This document shows, piece after piece, positions 51,601 through 57,360 of a DNA stretch of 64,000 nt; within the stretch, counting starts at the first letter, position 1, and each line of letters begins with the position of its first letter. This DNA comes from Sialis fuliginosa (taxonomy: Eukaryota; Arthropoda; Insecta; Megaloptera; Sialidae). The DNA is taken from the NCBI GenBank assembly GCA_961205875.1, contig OY540821.1, positions 10,168,001 to 10,232,000 of the forward strand. The letters run 5' to 3'. The notes under the pieces were generated by a model. That model had not been told where the DNA came from. It did not search any database and saw nothing but the letters and a program-made list of their open reading frames with translations. Made by a program: the position numbers and the translations under genes.

Positions 51601-54600
51601 TAATGGTGCTGATAATTTTCTTTTGATTTCGGCATCTCAATTTTTTCAGAAAAACATTTTTTTTTAAATCAAAGATTTTTCAAAATCAAAATAATAGAAA
51701 ATAATGTTAAATTTTGATTTGTTATAAGCCGGGTGTTCAAAAAAAATTATTTCATAAATTAAGCTTACAGTTTCGAGGAGACAATAACATATTTTTATTC
51801 GTACTAATGCTATGTAAAAGACTTAATACGAAGCCAATTATTAGTTAGTTAGGAATTAATATGGAACACACAGTTAAGAGATGAAATAAGTAACACTTTA
51901 TACAACGCATATATAAAAATATCATTTTTGTATGCGATGTATAAGACGTAACTAATAACACGAAGCCTATTATAAGTAAATTAGAATTGAATGTGGAAGG
52001 CACATATAAGAGATGACATAAGTAACATACTTGCATATAAATAAACTTGATTCGGAGAGTAGAAATAAGAAAATTCTTCCATTCATTCATTATAAACAAT
52101 GAGCCGGTGAAAATACTAATACAATGACGAATATATAAACAAAAAACTATTCTCATATCAGACGTGCGGGTTCTACCAGTGGTACCAAAACATTACATTG
52201 TTTTTTTATTCATCTTATTTTTTGTTATTGACAATAAAAAAAATTACCAATTTTTGTTGCAAAACGAGCTATAAATCGATCTCAAATTTATATAGGATGT
52301 TTACAACTCTAATGAGATTCCTTCTCCCGTTTTAAAAAACAAATAATCAAATAGAAAATACTATTTTTGTGACTTATATAGTATCACACTGTCTGTCAGT
52401 CAAGGCCCTTTTCTCGAAAACGGGTAGAGGTATCAAGTTGAAACTAATATCAAATACTAAGGTCTATAGCTTTATAATCCTGTAAGAAATTCAAGCTTCT
52501 AGGTCATTGAAATAAAAAGATACGGCTTTTCATTGACTGATCATCAAAATTTATATAGGACAGATATTTCCCGTTGACCTAGAATCTTGAAATTTGGCAC
52601 AAAAGAAGATCTCAAGGAAAAAATCCGAAAATCATTAATTTATAATTATTACGTGACAAACTTAAACAAAGACGCCTTAGAAATCGGGTCCAACTATTGT
52701 CAATATTAAGTTTTATATAATGGTACGGAACCCTCAGGGCGCGAGTCTTACACGCACTTGTCCTTCTTTTTTTCAATAAACAGTTCATAATGATCATTGA
52801 ATTGTATGCTTTAGAATAAGCGATCCCCTCTTACCGCCTGCCCCTCAAAGAATGCAACGTCTTGATCGGATAAGAATTGCAGTCTGTAGCAATTTTTTAT
52901 TTTTCCCCACAATGCGCCATTAAGATTATGGTTTTAGTCAATTCAAGTACCCTCAAAAAGTGTAATTCCATTCAAATCTCAAGTTAGATTTTTTTCATCT
53001 ACGTGTATTTATAAAAAAGTATGAAATTTAAATCTATATTTACGATAACGTATTTTGTGTAACTTTAATAATAAGTATGTGAATATACAGAGCCGTACTT
53101 AGATATTTTGGTCCTATTGAAGATATATGAAAGGCCCCTGTCTTCACGAGCTTCCCAAACTACACCTTTGTACATATCAACGAGCGATTTTGTAAAATTA
53201 TAAGCATGATCTAACTAACCGACTCTTCCAGAGATATGAGAGATTCCCAAATCTCGTTTAAAATTTCACACGACAGGAATGTGAGTTTAATGACTACTAC
53301 ACTTTATTATAGATAACATTTAAAGTATCATGTATAAAAAAGTAATAATAGATAGTTCAAACTAGAGCTGGGCGCGTGAGTAATTTTTGCTCACGATCAC
53401 GCACGCTCACGAGAGAACAAATTTTAGTCACACCCGCTCACTCACGGTTAGAAAAAAAGTATTCACGATCACGCCCGCTCACGAATTCTATTTTTTTACT
53501 CACGCCCGAGGTATAAATCTTACGGCTCTCCACTATAAGTAACTTTTTGTTTTAAATTTGTTAAACGAAGATTTTATAGTAACAAAACATTTACATTCAT
53601 ATTTAAATTCCTTAAATTGTCAGTTTTCATTTGATACCCCACTCACCGGGGTTGAAACAATGGTAACCTATTTGCCCCCCTTAAAAAGTGATTTTGTATA
53701 ACTCTATCATTTTTAATGATTACGTCCAATTTTTAGAAGGTTGTGGCAGACAGACACAGTGTTACTTTTTCCGATTTCGATACGCAAATCTAAAAAAAAC
53801 ATGCACTCGTTCGAGTACAAACAAAATCAATGTGAATTAAGCCTAAAATTATAAAACGAACACAAGCCAAAAAAAATAGGTAGCATGCAATCGCTCTAGC
53901 GTGAACAAAATCAATGTGAATCGAGCTTAACACCATAAAACGAACACAAAACAAACAGAAAAAAAACATGCACTCGTACGAGCACTAACATGAAACACTG
54001 CGTGTAGTGTGCATTGGGCTTAACGACACAACAGCTTTACCTCTTCAAGATATGAAAAATCAATGTGAATCGAGCTTAACACTATAAAACACAAACATGA
54101 AATATATGCGTGCAGTGTGAATTGTGCTTAACGACACAACAACTTTACCTCTTTAAGATACGACAAAATCAATGTGGATCGAGCTTAACACTATAAAACA
54201 AACACAAAAACATACACTCGTATACGAGCACGAACGTGAAACATATGCGTGCAGTATGCATTAGGCTTAACGACACAACAGCTTTACCTGTTCAAGATGA
54301 GAAAGTGGACACACTGATGATAGCGATGCTGATAACTCCGTTTCCTAGAGAATCTATAAAATTCTACGCAGGATGTGGAGGTGGCCGTCTTCCAAACACG
54401 TTTACTCATTCATACTGCTATGAAAAATTACCATATCTTTAAACCGGGATGTGGTGTACGTTTTATCAGTTTTTGGTGAAAAAGTATGATATTCATATTT
54501 ATAAAATAACCTGCCCCCACTCCACCACCCTGGCTGGTTACAACTTACGTAATCATATATTAAGTAATTGAAAATATTTAATCCTATTAGCCAGTACATT

Positions 54601-54866
54601 TTAAGTTGAGATAGCAAAATATAATAATCCCTCAAAAAATTTGAAAAAAAAGGTTAGAAAAATTAAAAAAAAAACACAACGTACGTTTTCATAGAACCAA
54701 TTAACCGCGTTAAAGGAGGGATTACTGTATTTCGATAATTACGCATTTTAGAAAAGAGATTACAGGTGGAAGTTGTATAGTTCCGAGGAGGGGGGGAGGG
54801 TAGTATATAATTTTACTCACCGGATGACAGTGGGACCATCATATCGTTTGTTATTGGTTTCTCCAT
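27484..54866 (-). CDS. Lbc-family RhoGEF (AKAP13/ARHGEF2/ARHGEF18/ARHGEF28-like), 1481 aa, 23 coding exons
   Basis: It should activate Rho-type GTPases by GDP/GTP exchange at cortical actin; the Drosophila relative cysts acts on Rho1 at junctions. Exons in transcript order: 54866-54821, 48198-47805, 47282-47040, 46236-45898, 44292-44161, 43009-42943, 42876-42765, 42691-42618, 41769-41657, 36284-36222, 35878-35635, 35439-35229, 35167-34914, 34693-34406, 34342-34185, 34130-34021, 31767-31586, 31494-31243, 31183-30984, 30924-30720, 30659-30389, 29785-29511, 27696-27484. All junctions are GT-AG with matching phase; total 4446 nt. Order: Ser-rich N terminus, basic stretch, C1 finger (about 415-463), DH (about 586-775), PH (about 812-915), coiled coil (about 1170-1260), Ser/Pro-rich tail ending VIFF. 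The start ATG has an in-frame TAA 12 nt upstream. C1 plus DH-PH plus coiled coil favours AKAP13/ARHGEF2/ARHGEF28 over other GEFs; insects probably have one gene for the group, so I give no symbol. Confidence 0.95.
27727..28222. mobile_element. hAT-type element with GTACTTGAAGTAC array, copy C, in RhoGEF intron 22
   Basis: Starts CAGAGCTGTCATAAGTACTT and ends GGAGTATTGACAGCTCTG, an 11-bp perfect terminal inverted repeat (CAGAGCTGTCA). Flanks ATCAATAT (27719-27726) and ATCAGCAT (28223-28230) agree at 6 of 8 positions. 496 bp. Here the interior is mostly the inverted-sense word GTACTTGAAGTACTTTTTCA, repeated every 30-37 bp, rather than the clean 35-bp unit of copy A. Confidence 0.87.
29511..29785 (-). 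CDS. RhoGEF exon 22
   Basis: Acceptor TTTTTCCACAG|CTACT and donor ACAGAG|GTTGGT. Encodes TTNKSALPLNLISATNQVKV, then Q- and S-rich sequence (KLSSSTSGMSTTQSQQGPQQ) and RRSSSGTGYQRLGSGSFSPP. The last contains a basophilic site (VRRSSSG). The 106-codon frame open on the + strand over the same bases is its shadow. Confidence 0.9.
29831..29900. repeat. 40-bp tandem duplication in RhoGEF intron 21
   Basis: GACCTTGAATTCCGAATAGA followed by AGACATTCAG occurs at 29831-29860 and again, identical, at 29871-29900, i.e. a 40-bp period with two copies. It lies 46 bp upstream of exon 22 in transcript sense, within the branch-point/pyrimidine zone. A recent local duplication; no coding content. Confidence 0.85.
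30389..31767 (-). CDS. RhoGEF exons 17-21, C-terminal coiled-coil region
   Basis: Exons 31767-31586, 31494-31243, 31183-30984, 30924-30720 and 30659-30389 encode residues 950-1320. Exon 17 has an amphipathic helix (GLLRQKDVEQALLLEEKMNL). Exon 19 has REQQVAAVQLSHYVYTLLCI. Exons 20-21 form the long coiled coil: HNQQLEELRNLQDKFSGEKA, then TWHQLRDAEQKDLDEKRQEL, then EQIRTEQEDIIQQREQLYRK. Vertebrate AKAP13, ARHGEF2 and ARHGEF28 have an equivalent C-terminal coiled coil for oligomerisation and regulation. The end of exon 21 turns Ser/Thr/Asp-rich. Confidence 0.93.
31909..31926 (-). CDS. Possible 18-nt alternative microexon of the RhoGEF gene
   Basis: In intron 16, CGTAGCAG|ATAATG and CTTGAAG|GTAAAA bound 18 nt. 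In the reading phase of this intron they would insert D-N-E-G-L-E between exon 16 (…RQLV) and exon 17 (GLLRQ) without a frame change. The acceptor has a fair pyrimidine stretch (ATTTTTGTTCCCGTAG). The site fits a regulated microexon, but matches this short can occur by chance. Confidence 0.3.
32663..33138. mobile_element. pogo/Tigger-like MITE in RhoGEF intron 16
   Basis: Left end TACAGTTGGACCCTATAAGT; right end the complement of TACAGTAGGACTCCTATAAG. TA at both outer edges. 476 bp, non-coding. The interior is locally GC-richer (32735-32850) and includes GAGCATGCGCAAACC, a half-match to an NRF-1-type site. Related to the 96-bp element at 1334-1429. Confidence 0.78.
34021..34693 (-). CDS. RhoGEF exons 14-16, PH domain
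   Basis: Exons 34693-34406, 34342-34185 and 34130-34021 cover the DH-PH linker helix (EILVEVDSQVAEKEKEDRKL) and the PH domain. Strands run through LRFEGVAMLMQGRGKMQAVL and VIVLSDVLFFLQENSHKYSF. The C-terminal helix is KPKDKQMWIQAIRSAVQNC with its invariant Trp near residue 908. AGVVSLQKLLVREKAGQESR and GIYLISSNPSDPEMFELKVH closely follow the pattern of AKAP13/ARHGEF18 PH domains. In that family this face binds active RhoA as positive feedback. Confidence 0.94.
34914..35878 (-). CDS. RhoGEF exons 11-13, DH domain
   Basis: Exons 35878-35635, 35439-35229 and 35167-34914 encode residues 528-764. The DH (RhoGEF catalytic) domain starts near RQEHIYEFILTEKHHCMTLL and includes VFVEGLQKYFQLGPSLERMF, FGQFVRHCQTNPLLKKKG and the conserved helix FVTQRLTKYPLLIEPLIK. 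The last matches the family pattern QRxTKYPLLL in conserved region 3. Pre-DH residues DIEPDSWTPCVGKEIAKKLK are typical of Lbc-type GEFs. The domain looks intact and should be catalytically competent. Confidence 0.95.
35920..37310. repeat. Degenerate GATCTGAT-rich repeats in RhoGEF introns 9 and 10
   Basis: From 36820 to 37300 the words AGATCTGATC, GATCTGATCTAAC and TTAGATC recur irregularly every 20-60 bp in both orientations. Two longer blocks are related to each other: 35985-36060 (AGAGTAACTTAACTCTCGCT) and 37125-37185 (AGAGTAACTTTACTCTCACT). Exon 10 (36222-36284) lies between the two blocks. The pattern resembles a decayed tandem array; no clear ends. Confidence 0.55.
36222..36284 (-). CDS. 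RhoGEF exon 10 (63 nt, His-rich)
   Basis: Acceptor TGTTCCAG|TCAAAT and donor CTACAAA|GTAAGT. Encodes QIINEEKDADHLHHHHHEST, with five consecutive His. It is a multiple of three, so it could be skipped or included without a frame change. Short exons of this kind in linkers are often alternative. Confidence 0.82.
37500..37790 (+). pseudogene. Decayed fragment reading like a zinc-finger/transposon-derived protein
   Basis: On the + strand a frame reads CFVQFSYSNLKRHAENKPDQ RHWLCGNKHRRAKY before a stop, and another frame shortly after reads KVVAENRIRQHIAAFGYKI. The phrase SNLKRHAENK resembles the second half of C2H2 or BED-type fingers, often found in transposon-derived genes. Stops and frame shifts show it is not functional. 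It is antisense to the RhoGEF gene, in intron 9. Weak call. Confidence 0.25.
37850..38410. mobile_element. Second copy of the long fold-back family (see 19150-19645)
   Basis: Contains ACATAGAACTTTGGAACTAT and AGTCTTAAAATGTTTGTTAT on the left. The inverted partners AAACTAGATTATATAACGCA, TTTTAAGTCTTTCGAAGTTT and CGAGTACTGATGTCACC are on the right. The words match 19150-19645 in the same order. About 560 bp, in RhoGEF intron 9. Confidence 0.6.
38750..38870. repeat. Inverted pair of tRNA-B-box-like words
   Basis: GGGATTCGAACC (38767-38778) and GGTTCGAATCCC (38840-38851) face each other about 60 bp apart. Each contains the RNA polymerase III B-box core GGTTCGAATCC in opposite orientations. Neither has a convincing A-box or a complete cloverleaf, so I do not call a tRNA. 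It may be the remains of a tRNA-derived SINE or a fold-back. Confidence 0.35.
39006..39115 (-). promoter_or_regulatory. Candidate internal promoter and first exon of a short RhoGEF isoform
   Basis: A locally GC-rich patch in intron 9. Read on the - strand, ATTGGC (CCAAT-type, 39101-39106) comes first, then a CCCGCCCC GC box (39066-39073). Next is TTCGCCATGGCG, a near-ideal Kozak start (ATG 39036-39038), then a strong donor GAGTGAA|GTAAGT (exon end 39006). The ATG opens only six codons (MATSSN) before a stop, so it would be a 5' UTR mini-frame, not a coding start. Splicing to exon 10 would make an mRNA lacking the C1 region but keeping DH-PH. Vertebrate AKAP13 also uses internal promoters (proto-Lbc). 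Function is inferred. Confidence 0.45.
39407..40011. mobile_element. hAT-type element with 35-bp minisatellite interior, copy D, in RhoGEF intron 9
   Basis: Starts CAGAGCTGTCACCAAAAACT and ends AGTATTGACGGCTCTG. The left half is a 35-bp direct repeat (AGTACAAGTACCAAATACTC with variable filler); unit starts at 39435 and 39470 are exactly 35 bp apart and a dozen units follow. 605 bp, the longest copy. Outer flanks (ACACTAAT and ATCCTATC) match at only 4 of 8 positions, so the target duplication is not confirmed. Confidence 0.83.
40012..41656. other. Rest of RhoGEF intron 9, exon-9-proximal part
   Basis: AT-rich with no coding frame of note. Segment 40620-40680 is unusually GC-rich (AAGGGGTCCGCCAGAAGTGC, then TGGCGAGAGAGCCCCCGA). 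It contains a short CGCCAGAAGTGCTGGCG hairpin but no recognisable gene. No other structure seen. Confidence 0.4.
41657..41769 (-). CDS. RhoGEF exon 9
   Basis: Acceptor TTGTATAG|AATTTG, donor AACAG|GTATGC. Encodes NLPKASTFGVPIPNAKSLSS and then KRNSTSAGSNPTGNSSN, a Ser/Asn-rich linker between C1 and DH. The following intron (36285-41656) is among the largest and contains the candidate internal promoter and several repeats. Confidence 0.88.
41823..41958. mobile_element. pogo/Tigger-like MITE, left end intact
   Basis: Begins CAGTAATCCCTCCATTTACG and continues GTTAATTGGTTCCATGAAA. It ends with the truncated inverted partner CGTGTAAATGGAGGG. The outermost ATTACTG of the right end is missing. Same family as 54671-54729 and the complete copy at 60425-60602. 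In RhoGEF intron 8. Confidence 0.65.
42618..43009 (-). CDS. RhoGEF exons 6-8, basic stretch and C1 zinc finger
   Basis: Exon 6 (43009-42943) encodes a strongly basic run (SEKRRKRGSLFFRKKK) just before the finger. Exons 7 and 8 (42876-42765, 42691-42618) encode HQWVSASYGSSNICDWC, then SKPLTNKPSLYCENC, then NTTVHQNSCKDHIVDC. The ligands fit the C1 pattern H-x12-C-x2-C-x11-C-x2-C-x4-H-x3-C-x6-C, all eight present. Spacing in the last part is that of atypical C1 domains, which as a rule do not bind diacylglycerol. In this family the domain is used for membrane, microtubule or protein contacts. Confidence 0.93.
43371..43707. mobile_element. hAT-type MITE (CAGGGGCGTCCGC family) with tandem interior
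   Basis: Left end CAGGGGCGTCCGCAAAAATT; right end the complement of CATGGGCTTCCGCAGAAAAG. GTTCTTAG (43363-43370) and GTTTTTAG (43708-43715) flank it, a 7/8 target duplication. The interior holds three diverged tandem copies of TTTTTACAAGTAGATTGCAT followed by AATTTACTC and a G-rich segment. 337 bp, in RhoGEF intron 5. Confidence 0.85.
43755..43964. mobile_element. hAT-type MITE (CAGTGGCGGACT family)
   Basis: Left end CAGTGGCGGACTAAAATAAA; right end the complement of CAGGAGTGGACTTTGGCCCG. CACTTAAA lies outside both ends (43747-43754 and 43965-43972), a perfect 8-bp duplication. 210 bp. Only 47 bp separate it from the previous element. Confidence 0.88.
44161..44292 (-). CDS. RhoGEF exon 5
   Basis: Acceptor TTAAAAG|TGGGGG and donor GCAAGA|GTGAGT. 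Encodes GGRRGRPSGTESETEEEGGS and then a more ordered tail, FSSPKILLHEFLQE, leading into exon 6. The acceptor side is preceded by a CA/TG microsatellite (plus-strand ACACACACACAC at 44307-44321) instead of a good pyrimidine tract. Recognition of this exon may therefore be weak or length-dependent. Confidence 0.85.
44492..44925. mobile_element. hAT-type GTACTTGAAGTAC family, copy E, right end lost
   Basis: Begins CAGAACTGTCACAAGTACTC, and its interior is full of AAGTACTTGAAG / CTTCAAGTACTT words in both orientations (e.g. 44555-44590, 44880-44920). The expected TGACAGTTCTG right end is absent, and the array fades into AT-rich DNA near 44925. In RhoGEF intron 4. Confidence 0.75.
45898..48198 (-). 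CDS. RhoGEF exons 2-4, Ser/Thr-rich N-terminal region
   Basis: Exons 48198-47805, 47282-47040 and 46236-45898 encode residues 16 to about 341. The region is low in structure and rich in basophilic phosphorylation-type motifs such as RRRSWT, SRKGS and HSRRPSAGG, and has QKSVSTPS. These would suit PKA-type kinases or 14-3-3 binding, known regulators of this family in vertebrates; that role is inference here. A helix-like stretch (VLEDSLRQLHEIHDVIQQMR) is the only ordered-looking part of exon 2. GC content is well above the introns, as for the other exons. Confidence 0.9.
48335..48852 (+). mobile_element. TA-type MITE (AAGGTACTGGCAC family), uninterrupted copy
   Basis: Left end AAGGTACTGGCACTAGTTTT; right end the complement of AAGGTACTGGCACCAGTCTT. 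TA at both outer edges (48333-48334 and 48853-48854). 518 bp, non-coding, in RhoGEF intron 1. It is the intact relative of the interrupted element at 10153-11213 and shows that element's empty site. A further left end only (AAGGTACTGGCACCAGTGTG) lies at 55521. Confidence 0.87.
49235..49756. mobile_element. Possible hAT-type element (CAGTGGCG ends)
   Basis: CAGTGGCGTACGTATAATTT on the left and the complement of CAGTGGCGGGGTAGGTTTTC on the right give matching 8-base termini. Inverted inner words AATTCTGAGACCCTCCTCAG and AGAGGCTCTCAAAATT support a fold-back. The 8-bp flanks (TGTTCGCA and GAAAATCA) do not match, so the boundaries are uncertain. Confidence 0.5.
51060..51310. promoter_or_regulatory. 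GC-rich island in RhoGEF intron 1, possible alternative promoter or exon remnant
   Basis: About 200 bp of markedly higher GC (AGCCAAGCGCCGCGACGACT, then CTTCTGCAGCGGCGTCAGTA) inside a 70%-AT intron. On the - strand 51137-51307 is open for 56 codons and reads SIEHTAHLVHKVDSHTFNAR then YLLTPLQKLCNR before a stop. On the + strand the same bases are also open (VERVAVDLVDQVGSVLDTLW). I could not place either protein in a family. No good acceptor precedes the - strand frame. A promoter/first-exon island for a shorter RhoGEF transcript fits best, but this is inference. Confidence 0.35.
53363..53531. repeat. Repeat of TCACGATCACGC words, possibly a hAT-type MITE
   Basis: Starts TAGAGCTGGGCGCGTGAGTA and contains GCTCACGATCACGCACGCTC (about 53390) and TTCACGATCACGCCCGCTCA (about 53462). 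It ends near TTTTTACTCACGCCCGAGG and CGGCTCTC. The outer CTGGGCG(C)GTGAGTAA and TTACTCACGCCCG are inverted partners. No 8-bp duplication found. Confidence 0.5.
53780..54300. repeat. Irregular tandem repeat of about 80-150 bp units
   Basis: AATCAATGTGAATCGAGCTT or a close variant occurs near 53827, 53909, 54058 and 54167. The partner word GCTTAACGACACAACAGCTT occurs near 54018, 54125 and 54265. CATGCACTCGT(A/T)CGAG words (53800, 53969, 54215) are palindromic around CTCGNNCGAG. In RhoGEF intron 1. The 68-codon + strand frame here is repeat-derived. Confidence 0.7.
54671..54729 (-). mobile_element. Fragment of the pogo/Tigger-like MITE
   Basis: ATAGAACCAATTAACCGCGT followed by TAAAGGAGGGATTACTG is the inverted counterpart of the 41823 left end. 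TA follows. The other end is not visible. It lies 91 bp from RhoGEF exon 1 on the intron 1 side. Confidence 0.6.
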
Positions 54867-54902
54867 GTCTTCGGGTTAAGGACCTTGTTGTCAACACCAT
54901 TC
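54821..54902 (-). CDS. RhoGEF exon 1 (start exon with short 5' UTR)
   Basis: The acceptor TGTTTCAG|GAATGG and donor CATCCG|GTGAGT bound an 82-nt exon. Coding begins at 54866 (MEKPITNDMMVPLSS, then one base carried to the next exon, giving D). The presence of an acceptor shows at least one upstream non-coding exon. An earlier ATG at 54900 in another frame opens a 29-codon frame that overlaps the true start and closes two codons into the next exon; see findings. Confidence 0.85.
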
Positions 54903-56565
54903 CTGAAACAAAAAAACATTATCCTTATTCAGCTATTCAATTTTGAACTTTTCTGATTTCTTTTTAAACGGTCAAAATGATCTTTATAATAACGGGTATT
55001 ATTCCAATAAATATAAAGATTGCTTTAACAAATATAAAATAAAAATACATGAGTTGATACAATCGAAAGCTACAGACAAATGTAGATGTGAAACGCATAA
55101 CCCCTTTTAATTTGAAAAGAGTTCAAAATTGTCTATCAAAACCATCTGCTTATTTTAAATTTTACTCCCATCTATTTTCATATTAAAAAAAAAACATTAA
55201 AATCGGTTGATGCATCAATAAAGAGCTACTACACATAATCCCCTTTTTTGCATTAAAAAAATACATAAGTATCTAAATATTTATTGATTTCAACTGCAAA
55301 AAGATTGTTAAAAATACTCATCGTAGTAACTACGTATTTAGATTTAAGAATATCTACATTCTACATCATTTCTAAATTTAGAAAAAACCACTTTATCTAT
55401 AAACAAAATAAAGACTTATTCCTGGGGAACGTTAAAGTATAAATAAATAAATCAAAGGTGAATTTATTTCACTTGTAGCATTAAAATCAGTGGTTTTTAA
55501 CTTATGATAAAATATTATAAGGTACTGGCACCAGTGTGAACATTACCCCAGTGTTGAACATTTTTAAATTAAATGTACTGAATTAAAATATGATATTTGG
55601 GGGGTAATCAAATACTGCTTAGAGCTCCCTGCTGGCGGCATTTTTGAGTTAGAAAAAAAAATAGGGTCAAAATCCACTGGTTTGGTTATACATTTTGACG
55701 TTCCACATGCCTTGGTATAAAAAATATTTTTTACCTAGCTTTAGCTCCTTGAAAATTTATGCTTTCAACAAATTTATACATCTTTTATTAGAGGGTATCA
55801 TTTTACATGTTCAGTAAAAATTTCAAATTTCTAGCTTACATAGTTTACGAGATATTTTGCTTTGACTGAAAAGGACGCACGGACGGACGACAAAGTGCGA
55901 TTAAATAGGGTTTCTTTGGAACCCTAAAAAAGTAGCCCACTAATTCCAAAAAATAATATACTTTGCTCTTAATGCGTTCACGACGAGTTCTCTTTTGAAA
56001 AATATACCAAACCAAAACTATAAGCTATAAAAGTCAATGTCAAGAAAAAACACGTACAAGTGACCTATATATAAAGTAAGAACTAATATTCTATTGAAAG
56101 ACATTTCCGCGTGGGTAAAGAAACAGTTTATTCACCACTGTTGTAAAGTAAACATAATATCTTGTAAGAGAAACGTATATAAAATACCAATGATATAAGA
56201 ACTGATATTTCATTGAAAGAGTGTGGGTAGAAATAGTTTACAGACCACTGCTATGGAGTAAACATTGTATCAAGTAAGGAAGATATTAAACACCACTGAC
56301 CTAAATCAAGATAAGAAATATCGCTGAACTACTAGAACGATCAACATTGCTGTTAGCGAACAACACGCAATAAGTTTATATACACATTACAACCAAATAT
56401 AGATATATTTATTAGACATTTATATACCATTTTATAATACTGTTATTTTGTAGATAACATCTGGGTGTTAATATACGATTAGATTTTCTCACTGAAAAAC
56501 CATTTTCCTAATTTGTAAACACTATTAAATAATTTATATAGATTTTAATCGTAATTAATTTCCGG
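54903..56565. other. Upstream flank or 5' UTR intron of the RhoGEF gene
   Basis: No gene seen. 55521-55620 is the left part of an AAGGTACTGGCAC MITE. 55680-55745 shares the TTACCTAGCTTTAGCTCC repeat with 2574-2645. Segment 56040-56290 contains two related copies, about 120 bp apart, of AGAACTAATATTCTATTGAA or a variant with GTAAACATAATATC. Otherwise AT-rich. Confidence 0.45.
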
Positions 56566-57360
56566 TATTATAAAGGAGCTAATAAAATTTATTAGCTAAC
56601 AAGCACTTTCAAATGAGGTATCAAACCAGTATGACAATTTCCTTGCAGTTTTATGAAGTTTCTCGAACGCGCGGTAAGTAAATACCGACGGTATTAAAAC
56701 CAGGAGTCCGACTCCTTTAATTAAATTATGGTTTTTACTTTTTTACACACCTATTATTTTTTGTTCGTTTTGAATTTTAAAGTACAATGATTTGAAATTT
56801 TCAATTCCGGCCGGAACCAGAATCACCGGAATTCACCCACTACCCGGAAACGGAATTAAAACAATATAAATACCTATATATGTTTTATACCTACATAAGT
56901 TATATCTTATTATATCAATACAAAGAATACAACATTAATTTAAATTGTATTTCTTAAAAAGTAGTGAAGTACATTACATTATACGAAATTGTCTTTTCTG
57001 TTTTTCCGTAATTTTCGCACTTTCGTAAGATCGATTATTTCAAATAAATTGTTTGTTTATCATACGTTCTTTTCGATCATATAAATTACATTTGTAGTGT
57101 TTAATTATATGGATAAAATCTACTGCTACCAGTTTTGTACAGTAAAGAGTCGGAGTCGTAGGTTTTTGTACCGACTCCACAGCCCTAATTAAAACAGTGG
57201 TGGTATTATGAAAATTATCTTGTACATAGTCAGAGCCACTAACTATGTTATAATAAGTTGAAGTATCACTGATTTAAATTCTAAAACAAATCCATAGATA
57301 ATATCGCAGAATTAATACACCGTTAAAAGTGCTTGTTAGCTCCTTTATATGTAGTATAAA
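56566..57360. mobile_element. Fold-back MITE interrupted by a hAT-type insertion
   Basis: The left arm TCCGGTATTATAAAGGAGCT with AAGCACTTTCAAATGAGGTA is answered by AATACACCGTTAAAAGTGCT and TGTTAGCTCCTTTATA on the right. Words and order match 23846-24133. Between the arms lies the 487-bp insertion at 56701-57187, which accounts for the size difference from the uninterrupted relatives (about 260-290 bp). Confidence 0.75.
56701..57187. mobile_element. Nested hAT-type element (GGCTGTGGAGTCGG family)
   Basis: ATTAAAAC stands directly outside both ends (56693-56700 and 57188-57195), a perfect 8-bp target duplication. The right end, read inverted, is TAGGGCTGTGGAGTCGGTAC followed by CCTACGACTCCGACTC, a terminus type common to animal hAT MITEs. 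The left end begins CAGGAGTCCGACTCC, so its outermost bases are altered or lost. GAGTCGG words repeat at both ends. Non-coding. Confidence 0.82.
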
